Assembly (NCBI RefSeq): GCF_000729995.1
Contig: NZ_JNFG01000005.1
Span: 186,001-250,000, forward strand
DNA length: 64,000 bases
Source of the DNA: Caballeronia sordidicola
Lineage (GTDB): Bacteria; Pseudomonadota; Gammaproteobacteria; Burkholderiales; Burkholderiaceae
Direction of reading: 5' to 3'
Shown: in pieces, positions 46,365-56,500 of the stretch
Layout of the letters: the number at the start of each line of letters is the position of its first letter
Position numbering within the stretch: the stretch's first letter is position 1
Notes under the pieces: model-generated
The model's input: the letters and a program-made list of their open reading frames with translations, nothing else
Databases searched by the model: none
Told to the model about the DNA's origin: nothing
Position numbers and translations under genes: made by a program

Positions 46365-46510
46365 AAAAACTCTGTCGGATTGATGCCCGCCGCCAAAAAT
46401 GTCGGCCAGGCACGTGGCAAAAAAGCCCTGTAAAGACGTTCAATCGTCTCTACGGGGCTTTTGCTTTTTGAAGATGGCCCTTCAAAGTTTTCTGGATACA
46501 AGTTTTTTAA
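46365..46510 (+). ncRNA. Leader/sRNA element B (stem-loop plus terminator)
   Basis: Inverted copy of element A. Order: CTGTCGGATTGATGCCC, GCCG-CCAAAAATGT-CGGC, CAGGCACGTGGCAAAAAAGCC, then a terminator stem at 46421-46462 (GCCCTGTAAAGACG / CGTCTCTACGGGGC) and a T-rich tail. Its leading hairpin and downstream GGCAAAA resemble elements C and D, so all four look like one family. The nearest downstream gene is the histidine kinase at 46615, about 150 bases past the terminator. Promoter not identified. Confidence 0.55.
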
Positions 46511-46614
46511 TATCGTTCGGTGTTCGGTGGACGGAGCGTTCGAAGACGTGGACATAGGCAGTCCCACGTTTTTCTTACGGCCTGACAGCCCGAAATTGTT
46601 GCTGGAGAGCAAAC

Positions 46615-48369
46615 ATGCGACGCGATGATATTTCGAACAGTAAAGACTGCATGGACGTTGCGGTCCTGAATCGTAAGACGCTTCGGTCGTGGACATTAGT
46701 CAAGGTTTTAGAGAACATGCGAAAGATCGTCAATGATATTCGCCGCCGTGAAAGACACTATCGAGGCATCTATGAAAATGCGCTGGAGGGCATCGCGCGA
46801 TTCTCGCCGCGCGGTGAGGCTCTCAGTGCGAATCCCGCATTTGCGCGAATGCTGGGATATGAGCATTCCGAAGAACTTGTCCGTAGCATCACCGACTTCG
46901 GGCGGCAATGCTGGCTCGATCTGCACGAATGGGACAGTCTGGTCCGAGCACTGCGCACGCAGGGTGCGGCAAGCGGATGTGAAGTAGAACTGGTGCGGGC
47001 GGACGGAAGCCACATCTGGGTGTTCCTTAGTGCAAGGGCGGTGCGCAGTGAAACAGGTGACATGCTTTTCCTTGAAGCGAACGTTTCCGGTGTCGCCAGG
47101 GAAAAGCACAGGGAAGCGGCGTTATGGGAGAGCGAATTGTGCTTCCGCGGTGTCGCACGCGACATGGCGGTGGGGGTCAATACGGAAGGCGAGCGGCGGA
47201 CGAGCCTGTTGACGCGCTGTGATCCGAAAAAGCGCGAAGATAGTCTGGAGAGCGCGCTGCAAATGGCGCATGTCGGATATTGGGATCGCGAATTGGACAC
47301 CGATCGCGTCACTTGGTCGGACGAAACCTGTCGGATCATGGGTACCGCGCAGCGGCTTTCCAATCGCAGCTTTGCGGACGAACTCGCCGCGATCCATCCG
47401 GAAGACCGTCCGTGCGTGACGCGTGCGGTGTTGATAGCGCTGGATGGCGGCGCGCGTTTCGACGTCGAGTTCCGCGTCCTTCGGCCGGATGGGGACGTGC
47501 GTATCGTTCGGAAGCAGGGCGATCTCGTGACGGACAAATCTGGGCACCCAAGACGCATGTTCGGCACAATTCAGGACATCACCAAACACAAACGGGCCGA
47601 GGAGCGCCTTGCCGAGAGCGAGCAGCGTGTTCGTGCGATGCCGATGGCGCTCGCGCATGCGAACAGGCTGGCGACCGTCGGGCAGTTCACGGCCGAGCTC
47701 GCGCATGAGATCAAGCAGCCAATTGCGGCTGCTGCGACCCACGCGGCCGCAGCCGTTCGCTGGTTGCGCACGCAGCCTCCCAATCTCGATGAGGCACAGC
47801 GCGCACTCAGCTACATTGTGGATGACACTCGGCGGACGTGCGACGTGATCGTCAGGATTCGCAGGCTTGTCACGAAGACGCCGATGAGCGAGGGCTTTCT
47901 GCGTGTCAACGACGCCATTATGGAAGTGATGAACCTGATTAGCGGCGAGGTCGAGAAAAACGCGGTGTCGGCGCGCGCCCAGCTTGCCGAAAGCTTGCCG
48001 CTCATTCACGGAGACAGGGTGCAGTTACAGCAGGTCATGCTCAACCTGAGCATAAACGCAATCGAAGCGATGAGTACCTGCGGCGGCCCGCGCGAGTTGT
48101 CGATCGAGACGGGAACGGATGCTCAGGGCAACGTACTCGTCGCTGTCCGCGATTCGGGTCCGGGCCTGGGCCCGGACGCGTTGAAGCAGATCTTTGAACC
48201 GTTCTACACGACGAAGCCGGCCGGCATGGGAATAGGGTTGTCGATTTGCCGCTCAATTGTCGAAGCACACGGCGGGCGGTTATGGGTTTCAGACAACCCG
48301 GCGGGTGGTTCCATTTTTCAGTTTTCCATTCCTTCAGAGACGTCTTGCGGCTCTCGTGACTCAAGCTAA
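46615..48369 (+). CDS. PAS-PAS sensor histidine kinase
   Basis: 584 residues, ATG at 46615 with GGAG. No transmembrane helix. Two PAS domains (about 45-165 with HYRGIYENALEGIARFS, and about 205-330 with DVEFRVLRPDGDVRIV), then HisKA with the phospho-acceptor His in FTAELAHEIKQPIAAAATHA, and HATPase with N box LNLSINAIEAM and G boxes DSGPGLGP and GMGIGLSIC. The C-terminal part is close in type to that of the giant kinase at 50593-56559. It is preceded by RNA elements D and B. No response regulator follows; the hydrolase gene comes next after 410 bases. Confidence 0.9.
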   Translation: MRRDDISNSKDCMDVAVLNRKTLRSWTLVKVLENMRKIVNDIRRRERHYRGIYENALEGIARFSPRGEALSANPAFARMLGYEHSEELVRSITDFGRQCWLDLHEWDSLVRALRTQGAASGCEVELVRADGSHIWVFLSARAVRSETGDMLFLEANVSGVAREKHREAALWESELCFRGVARDMAVGVNTEGERRTSLLTRCDPKKREDSLESALQMAHVGYWDRELDTDRVTWSDETCRIMGTAQRLSNRSFADELAAIHPEDRPCVTRAVLIALDGGARFDVEFRVLRPDGDVRIVRKQGDLVTDKSGHPRRMFGTIQDITKHKRAEERLAESEQRVRAMPMALAHANRLATVGQFTAELAHEIKQPIAAAATHAAAAVRWLRTQPPNLDEAQRALSYIVDDTRRTCDVIVRIRRLVTKTPMSEGFLRVNDAIMEVMNLISGEVEKNAVSARAQLAESLPLIHGDRVQLQQVMLNLSINAIEAMSTCGGPRELSIETGTDAQGNVLVAVRDSGPGLGPDALKQIFEPFYTTKPAGMGIGLSICRSIVEAHGGRLWVSDNPAGGSIFQFSIPSETSCGSRDSS

Positions 48370-48780
48370 GCGGCGCAGGCGAACTGGACCCGCCACCGCA
48401 GCTTAAACCAAACGACTTCGGAAATTCGCATTGGCGCATTGGCGAATAAGTATACGCACGTATGAGGAGCACACGCGTAAGCAGTGGGCACGGCACCGCT
48501 ATGTATCATTTAAATTCGATCCTGCTGCACGTATGCTGATCTCATCGCCAGTGCTTACGTGCTGCAAATCATTGTCGATACATATCGCGAAAACAGAGTG
48601 CGGGTCTTAATCGAATAGAGGATCTGCACGCATCAATCGAGCGCGATAGCCGTTTGCACATTCATTCGCATCATTCAGAAAAACAAGGTCATTTAGTACT
48701 TCATATCAGTAAAAATTCGCCCATAGGGACGCGAGTCGCGTTCTGGCGACCGCAACCAAACCTCAATTGGAGAGTTATCA
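48370..48780. other. Upstream region of hydrolase 1, partly duplicated
   Basis: No gene. About 48440-48540 is repeated at 59320-59432: shared blocks include CGTATGAG, GTATCATTTAAATT and CTGATCTCAT. It probably carries the regulatory sequence of the hydrolase-Rid unit, since it is the part of the spacer conserved between the two copies. Confidence 0.5.
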
Positions 48781-49827
48781 ATGTCGGATAAAATCGACCC
48801 CAGCCGTCGCGGCTTTCTGGGTACTGCGGCTATGACTTTGGCTGCCGCCCAGCTTGGCATGATTGGCTCTGCACGTGCACAATCCAGCCCGGAGAAGGGG
48901 GTGAATCTGCCCGCAATCAAGCCGGGCACGAACACGTCGTTCGGTGCATTGAAGCAGATCAATGCGGGTCCCCTGAATGTTGGATACGCTGAGGCGGGAC
49001 CTGCCAATGGCCCCGTGGTGATGCTTCTTCATGGCTGGCCTTACGATATCTACAGCTATGTCGATGTAGCGCCTTTGCTGGCTTCGGCCGGTTATCGGGT
49101 GATCATCCCCTATCTGCGCGGCCATGGCACGACGCGCTTTTTATCGGATGCGACAATGCGCAATGGACAGCAGGCCGCTGTTGCAGTCGACATCATCGCA
49201 CTGATGGATGCGCTGAAGATCGATAAAGCGACCGTCGCAGGCTATGACTGGGGAGCGCGGACTGCGTGCATCCTCGCGGCGCTGTGGCCTGAACGATGCA
49301 ACGGTTTGGTTTCCGTGAGTGGCTATCTGATTACCAATCTCGAACTCACTCAGTTGCCGCTACCACCGAAGGCCGAGTACGCATGGTGGTACCAGTACTA
49401 TTTCGCTACAGAACACGGCGAGGTGGGTTACGCAAAATACAAGGATGACTTTGCGAAACTCATCTGGCAGATCGCCTCGCCGAAGTGGGCCTTCGACGAC
49501 GCCACGTTCAACCGCACCGCAGCAGCCTTCAACAACCCGGATTACGTTGCGATCGTAATTCACAACTATCGTTGGCGGCAAAGCCTGGCGCAAGGTGAGC
49601 CGCAGTACGACGCGTTGGAAAAGCGGCTCAACGCCGCCCCGGATATCGGCGTGCCCACGATTACCCTCGAAGGTGATGTCAATGGTGCGCCGCATCCCGA
49701 CCCGGCATCGTATGCGAAGAAGTTCTCAGGCAAGTACTCACACAAGCTCGTCAGGGGTGCCGGTCACAATCTTCCCCAGGAGGCGCCCCGAGCATTTGCC
49801 GAAGCAGTCATTGAAGTTGCTGGCTGA
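48781..49827 (+). CDS. Tat-exported alpha/beta hydrolase, copy 1
   Basis: 348 residues, ATG at 48781 with GGAG. Residues 9-14 (SRRGFL) and the hydrophobic stretch to about 33, ending SARAQ, form a Tat signal peptide, so the enzyme works in the periplasm. The alpha/beta-hydrolase core shows an HGWP oxyanion motif (84-87) and the nucleophile elbow GYDWGAR with Asp156 as nucleophile, as in epoxide hydrolases and haloalkane dehalogenases, plus the catalytic His in GAGHNLPQE. The substrate is unknown. Cap region is WWYQYYFATEHG-type. Followed by a Rid gene. Confidence 0.88.
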   Translation: MSDKIDPSRRGFLGTAAMTLAAAQLGMIGSARAQSSPEKGVNLPAIKPGTNTSFGALKQINAGPLNVGYAEAGPANGPVVMLLHGWPYDIYSYVDVAPLLASAGYRVIIPYLRGHGTTRFLSDATMRNGQQAAVAVDIIALMDALKIDKATVAGYDWGARTACILAALWPERCNGLVSVSGYLITNLELTQLPLPPKAEYAWWYQYYFATEHGEVGYAKYKDDFAKLIWQIASPKWAFDDATFNRTAAAFNNPDYVAIVIHNYRWRQSLAQGEPQYDALEKRLNAAPDIGVPTITLEGDVNGAPHPDPASYAKKFSGKYSHKLVRGAGHNLPQEAPRAFAEAVIEVAG

Positions 49828-50018
49828 TGCACGATTCCTGAGGCACGATTCGAATGGGCGGTATGACGGAAGACCTCCTTCGTGAGGTCTTCCGTCGAGT
49901 TCAATTCTTGATAGCAACGCCACGCGGGATTGACCGCCTCTTCATTTAGAGCTGAACACGCATGGCCGGCTTCGACCGGTTGTTCGTCCCCAACAGTCCA
50001 TTTTTTGCGGAGCATTTC

Positions 50019-50483
50019 ATGAGTCACCACGACGTTTACGCCAGACTGAAAGAACTCGGCATCGAGTTGCCGACCGCCGGCGGCGCCGCCGCCGCCTATG
50101 TGATGAGCGCAGAAAGCGGCAACATGGTTTATCTGTCTGGTCATCTCGCCAAGAAAGACGGCAAGGTATGGGCGGGAAAACTTGGCGATACGCTGACGAC
50201 TGAAGAGGGGCGCATCGCTGCGCGCCATGCTGTTATCGATCTGTTCGCTACACTGCACGCGCACATTGGCGATTTGAATCGCGTTACCCGGGTCGTGAAA
50301 GTGGTAAGCCTCGTCAATTCCACACCCGATTTCGTTGAGCAGCATCTGGTAACGAACGGCGCGTCCGAACTTATCGCCGACGTATTCGGTGAGGTCGGCC
50401 AACACGCGCGTTCGGCGTTTGGCGTTGCGCAGATTCCGTTGGGTGCGTGCGTCGAGATCGAGATGAATGTCGAGGTGAAATGA
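50019..50483 (+). CDS. Rid-family (YjgF/YER057c) protein after hydrolase 1
   Basis: 154 residues from the ATG at 50019 (MSHHDV), with CGGAG 8 bases upstream; an upstream in-frame start at 49962 is unlikely. Features of the longer Rid/TdcF-like group: MVYLSGHLAKKDGKVWAGKLGD, TTEEGRIAARHAVIDLFATL, VTRVVKVVSLVNSTPDF, HARSAFGVAQIPLGACVEIEM. The arginine-serine pair in HARSAFG agrees with the imine-binding residue of RidA. It probably removes reactive enamine/imine intermediates. It follows the hydrolase by about 190 bases. Confidence 0.85.
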   Translation: MSHHDVYARLKELGIELPTAGGAAAAYVMSAESGNMVYLSGHLAKKDGKVWAGKLGDTLTTEEGRIAARHAVIDLFATLHAHIGDLNRVTRVVKVVSLVNSTPDFVEQHLVTNGASELIADVFGEVGQHARSAFGVAQIPLGACVEIEMNVEVK

Positions 50484-50592
50484 TCCGGTTCGTGCGTACC
50501 GGGTTAGCTCAAGGTAGTTCCATACCGCCGCCGATAAGACAGGTGTCCGTCAGCTTGCCGCGAGAAGCGTGGCGCGAGCTTCTCGTAGCGTG

Positions 50593-53500
50593 TTAAGGCT
50601 GCGCGCTCTGGACGAAACCGGCGGCCGGGATTTCGAAATAGAAGCGGGCTCCGCCGAGAGTCGATTCGCTGTCCACCGCGATGCGCCCGCCGTGCGCTTC
50701 GATAATCGAGCGGCAGATGGGCAGACCCATGCCCATGCCATCCTGCTTCGTCGTGAAGAAACTCTCGAACAGATAGTCAAGATGTTCTGGGGCAACGCCT
50801 GGGCCGCTATCCTCGACCATGCAGCGAAGCGTTGCGGGATCAGACATGGCGGTGCGGATGCCGATCCTGCGCTCGGGGCTTTGTGCATGCTCCATTGCCT
50901 GCATGGCGTTGACGGCGAGATTGACAATGACTTGCTGAAACTGGACGCGATCGGCAAGTACGTGAGGGGCCCCCGGAGCGACATGGTGCGATACCGTGAC
51001 GCCGCGCATCTTGACTTCGTGACGGAGAAACATGAGCGCCCCATCGATCAGTTCGTCAAGCGACACCACCGTGTGTTCGGGCGCTTGCCGAATCGCCATC
51101 GCGCGAATGCGGCTAACAATGTCTGCGGCACGATGCGCATTGGCGACTATGCGTGTGTTCGTCAGGCGTGCCTCTTCGATATCGGGAACCGGCCGGTCAA
51201 GCCAGCGTTGCGCGGCCTGTCCATTCGTCACGACGGCGGCAAGTGGCTGCTTCAACTCGTGCGCGATCGAGGCAGTCAGTTCGCCCAGCATTGAGATGCG
51301 CGCCGCATGCGCAAAGTCGGCCTGCAACCGCTGCAGCATTTCCTGAGCGCGGACACGCTCGGTCAGGTCAACCAGGCTGATCAACGCGATGCCAAGATCG
51401 TTAGTCGCCCGGGGGCGTGCTACGGTGAATTGAACATCGATGATTCGCCCATCGAAGGTCGGAAGCCTCGTGGTTTCCTGAAAGCGCTCCTCGCCGCGAT
51501 ACCTGCTTTCAAGGACTCGCCGGAAAGTGCCGGGGCTCTGATTCCACACCCAGGACACAGGACCGAGTAACTCGCTGCGGTCCCGCGCACCGAACATCTG
51601 CACCGCGTAGTTGTTGACCTCTTCGACGACAAGCACCTCTTGCGCGATGCGCAGCCACTCCGGATGCTCGTCAATGTAGGCCGACAGGTTCTCCACGCCC
51701 TGCGCCCGCAGCTGCGTCAACATCGCGATCACAGGCTGGGCGTCTGTCTGCCAGAGGCCGACCGGCATATCGCGAAAGAGATTGCGGTAACGTTGCTCGC
51801 TGCGTTCGAGTGCCGCGTGAGCCTGCTTGCCCACCGTGATGTCCATGAGCGCGCCGACGAACTGCACATCGCCTGGCTCATCTGCGACGACATGAGCCAA
51901 AGTATGGAGGTGTTTGACGGATCCATCGGGCATCCGCAACCGATGCTCGATATCGAATCCCTGCTTGTCGTTTGCAGCGTGATCGAGCGCCTGCTGAACA
52001 AGAGCAAGGTCGTCCGGATGCACTCGGGCGAACAACAGTTCGACAGTGGGCCTTGTGCTCGAATCATATTCAAGGATTCGAAAGCTCTCTTCCGACCAGA
52101 AGATTTCTCCGCTCGTTACGTGCCAGTCAAAGCTACCCGTGTGACTTAGCCGTTGTGCGTCGGCCAGCAAAGCTTCTGCGCGCTGCAGGTCAGCGTAAAG
52201 ACGCGTATTCTCCAACGAAATCGCCGCTTGTGAAGCCAGCAGCCTCAGCACAGCGATGCGGGCCGGTGTAAAGACGTGAGGGGTCAGGCTGTTCTCGAGG
52301 TATAGCACACCGATCAACTTCGTCTGCTTGATCAGGGGCAGGCAGAGAATCGACCGGCAGTCGTTACGGCGGATATACTCATCGCCCGAGAACGGACTTT
52401 GTTCCGATGCATCGTCGAGCACCACACTGTCCCGGGTTCGCATGACGTAGCGCAGAACCGACTCGGGCAGTGCCACAGGCGTAACCCGCATTCGTGGCAA
52501 TTGGACCACGACTGCATGACGCACCGTCGTGGCTTCAGCTTCGATCCGCAACCCGTCGCCTCGCGGCAGGATCAGCAAGCCCCGGTCGGCGCCGGCATGC
52601 TCCAGCGCGAGAACCATCAGCGTGTGGATCAATTCATTCAGGTCGATCTCGCTGAAGACCGCCTGCGACACCTTCACGACCGTCGTGAGATCCAATTGCT
52701 CTGCCGAAGTTGCAATGGTGCTGTCAGGGCGTGGCGAATCGTGGCCCAGTTGCGGGTGGGTCTGGTCCAGTTGACGAACCTTGCCGTTCGCGCCCCAACG
52801 GACGTAGCAAGACCGGGCGTTCCGGAGATAGGTCTCAGCGATCGTGTCGAAGCCACGCTCCGAATAGAATCTCGCGGCGAGTTCATGCGCGATGCCCTGA
52901 TTCTGGATGAAGCCATGCTCGCGGGCGGAGCTTATAGCTTCCTCATAGAAGCGCATGGCTTCGAGGTCGCGGCCTTTGATGCGTGCCATCTCTGCGCAGA
53001 CCAGTGCATGGCGGTTGCGATAATTGTCGGGAGAGTTGTCAGCCCAAAGCTGGAGTTTCCTGAGTATCGCGTCGAGCATGTGCTCATATTCGTGCTGCTC
53101 AGTGGCGCAAGCTGTCGGGTAGAGCGCCGTCAGGGTGAGCGCATGGAAGAAGTGATAGGTGGCTTCGATCGGCATGCCCATCGCGGCGCCGAGCACAGGC
53201 TCCGCGCGGGCGCGGCAGTCCAGCGCCTCCGCGTACCTTCCGTCAAGGAAGGCGAGAATCTGCTTCATGATGTAATAGAAGACGATGCCGCAGCCGAAGT
53301 TGGCCTTCACAATAGCGGCAAAGCAGGCCGCTTCGTCGAACGCTTTATCGTCCAGGGTCAGCGGGTCCTTCAAGCTGCCCTGTAGGCTCGCGACAAATTG
53401 CTGTTCCAGTCGCACCGTCTCGCACACGGCATCGTTGCGGCTCTGCCGGGCGAACGCTGCATACCTCGCTGATAGCACCTTCACATCCTCAAGGGCGTCG

Positions 53501-56500
53501 CCCTTCTCGATCAACTGCCAGAGCGTCTCGAATGCGAGGTAACCGGTAAAAACCAGGTCTCCGACTTCCAGGCAGGCGAGGATAGCCTGTTCCAGGATCG
53601 GCAGGTCAGTCGCGATATGGCTTCGCCAGAAATTGATATGGTCGCCATGCAGGTGAAGCAATTTTCCCCGCAAGCGCCGGTTGTTAAACTTTTCATTCAG
53701 CCGCAGCGACATTTCGGAGAATTGGACGCCAGAGGCGATGTCGCCTACAAGCGAGACCAGCATGACCGCGTAGTTACCATACACGTAGCTCGACTGGTCA
53801 GTATTGCCGTGCCGCAAGGAGAGGTTGACCGCCTTGAGGGTGATCAGGGGAAAGAGCATCGGTCGCCCGATGTACGCGCAGGGCATCGCTTCAACGAGGA
53901 TATTGATGATCGCCTGCGTAGCCGGGTCTGACGCCACCGGAGCGTCGACAAGTTCACTAATCAGGCGTCCTCCAAGATTGATCGGGACGTCCCTCAGCTC
54001 GGCGTCGATTGCTTCCCGAATGCCATGCTCGGATTCGGGGAAGATCACACCAAAATCCCGGAGCGCGTCGAGTCCCGCCGCGTAGCTGTCGTCATATTTA
54101 CCGGCGACCTGATACAGCTTCATGCGCAGGCTATAGACTTTGGCCCGATCGATATTGTCGTGTGCTTCGCCCAGGATTGTGTCGAACAGTGCGTCCGCCG
54201 CAGGAAAATTCCCCACCAGATATTCGCACTCGGAGAACGCAAGGTAGAGGTCCAGCGTCAGCGGGTAGCGTTGTGTCCAGGCATCCGGCGACAACAGCCT
54301 GGTGGCTTGCGCCAGATAGTTGCGGGCGGAGGCGTACGCGGTCGAACTCATGGCCCGCTTACCCGCGGTGAGGTTCAGCTCGACGACCCGTTCCCGTTCC
54401 GCGTCAATCGTGATAAGCGCAGCGCCGCGATTGAGATGGTTGACGATATCGAAAATAGTCTCTTCAAGGTCCTCGGACGCCGTGCGTGACGCGAGCATTC
54501 TGCCGATCCGCAGATGCACTGCCGCGCGCTCGCCCTCGGGGATAAGGGCATAAGCCGCCTCATGGATGCGATCGTGCACGAATGCGTAGGAATACTCTGC
54601 GCGAAAGACAAGGCCAGCCCGAACGGCTTCCCACAGTTCCCCGTGGATCTTTTCTGCGGACCCGCCCTGAACCAGCGTCAGCGTGACGACCTCGGCCGTG
54701 TTTCCGAGGCAGGCGAGTTGCCCTAACGCATCTCGTGTTGTGTCAGGTAGCCGGCTCAGTTTCGCGGCCATGAGGTCCGCGACGTTCTCGGTAAAGCCCT
54801 TCGCACGAATGCGTTGCAGGTCCCAGGTCCACGCCAGTGCGCCATCGTCAAAAGTGAGTAGCGCCTCGTCGGTGAGAGCCGTCAGGAACTGGATTGCGAA
54901 GAACGGATTGCCGCCGGTCTTCTCATGCAACAACTGCGCGAGTGGCCGCGCCGTCTCGCGGTCGCAGTGAAGCGAATCGGCGACCAGTTGCCCGATGCTT
55001 TCAGGCGTAAGAGGCGCCAGCGTGGTCTCCTGAACCCGGCCGCCGGCGTCGCGGATCAATCCCAATGTCCGCGCGAGCGGGTGAGCTGGCCCGACCTCGT
55101 TATCCCGATAGGCGCCGACCAACAGCAGGTGCCGAACCTCCGGGTGCGTGACGAGGTGTTCGATCAGATCGAGCGTCGCCGTGTCAAGCCATTGCAAGTC
55201 ATCGACGAACAACGCGAGCGGATGTTCCGCGCACGCGAACACACCGATGAATCGACGGAACACGATCTGAAAGCGATTTTGCGCGTCTTGCGGCGGCAGG
55301 GTAGGGACGCTCGGTTGCTCGCCGATAATGAGGGCAAGCTCAGGGATGAGATTCACCATCAACTGGCCATTGGGGCCCAGTGCTTCCAGCAGCGCACTCC
55401 GCCACGGGGCAACCTCTGCATCGCTTTTGCTTAGCAGATTGCGCACGAGCGACTGGAAGGCTTGCGCCAGCGTCACGTAAGGAATGTCGCGCTTGTATTG
55501 ATCGAACTTGCCGGCCGCAAACAGGCCGCGCGGCGGGACCAGCACCTTGTGCAGTTCGTTGACGACCGAGGACTTGCCGATGCCGGCGTACCCGGATATG
55601 AGCACCAGTTCGGTTGCGCCATTGGCCACGACGCGGTCAAAGGCGGCGACCAGCTCCCCGATCTGGGTCTCACGTCCATAGAGCTTTTCCGGAATCAGCA
55701 GCCGATCTGACGTGTCGTGCGCCCCCAGGGGGAACGCGTCGATCCAGCGGTGTGCCTCCCATGCCGAAAGACACGACCGGAGGTCGGCTTCTACCCCTGA
55801 CGCAGTCTGGTATCGATTTTCAGCGGTCTTGGCGAGGAGCTTCAATACAATGCCCTCGACGGGTGCGGGAATTCCGCTGACGCGCTCGCTTGGCGGTGTT
55901 GGCTTGCGGGCGATGTGGCAATGAATCCATTCCATCGCGTCCGTTGCGGTGAACGGAAGCGAGCCGGTCAGCATCTCGTATAACGTGACGCCGAGCGAGT
56001 AGAGATCGCTGCGAGCGTCGATCGAGCGATTCATGCGGCCGGTTTGCTCGGGTGGCATATAGGCAAACGTCCCTGCGACGATTTCCGGTGGCGCGGGAGG
56101 CTGGCGTTCGTTGGGCAGCCGTGAAGCGATCCCGAAGCCGGTAAGCCGGACGTTGCCGTCTCCGTCGACAAGCACGTTCGCCGGCTTGATGTCCTTGTGG
56201 ATGAGACCGTGCCGATGGACGTGGCCAACCGTTATCGCCAGGTTTATGGCGAGCAGCAGGAAGCGTGTCAGCTCCAGCGGCTGGCCGAGAGCGCGATCCA
56301 GCGGCTCGCCGCCGTTGTCGTCGAGGAAGAGCGTTGGGGGAGCCTTGTGGCAGTTTAGGGCAAGAGGTTGCGCCGCCCACCTGGGGTCGAGCAGTGTCGC
56401 GAGGGCATATTCGTGTTCGAGGCGCGCGATGCTTCTTGGCGCCGAACTCGCGGCGATCAGGGCTAGTACGGAGACCGGATTGCCTGGTTGCCGCGCGCGA

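Larger units (their letters stand above)
48440..50483 (+). repeat. Hydrolase-Rid segmental duplication, copy 1
   Basis: Contains the upstream block, a Tat-signal hydrolase gene and an intact Rid gene. Copy 2 is at 59320-60976 in the same orientation, about 10.9 kb away. Protein similarity is high through the hydrolase and broken in the Rid part. Roughly 410 and 380 bases of spacer differ between the hydrolase and the upstream block. Confidence 0.75.

Noticed and set aside
39132..46510. ANTAR dual-hexaloop RNA as a firm annotation for elements A-D
   Set aside because: Six-base loops can be drawn next to the terminators of A, B and D but do not show the A1/G4 pattern, and C cannot form the helix; kept as a hypothesis only.
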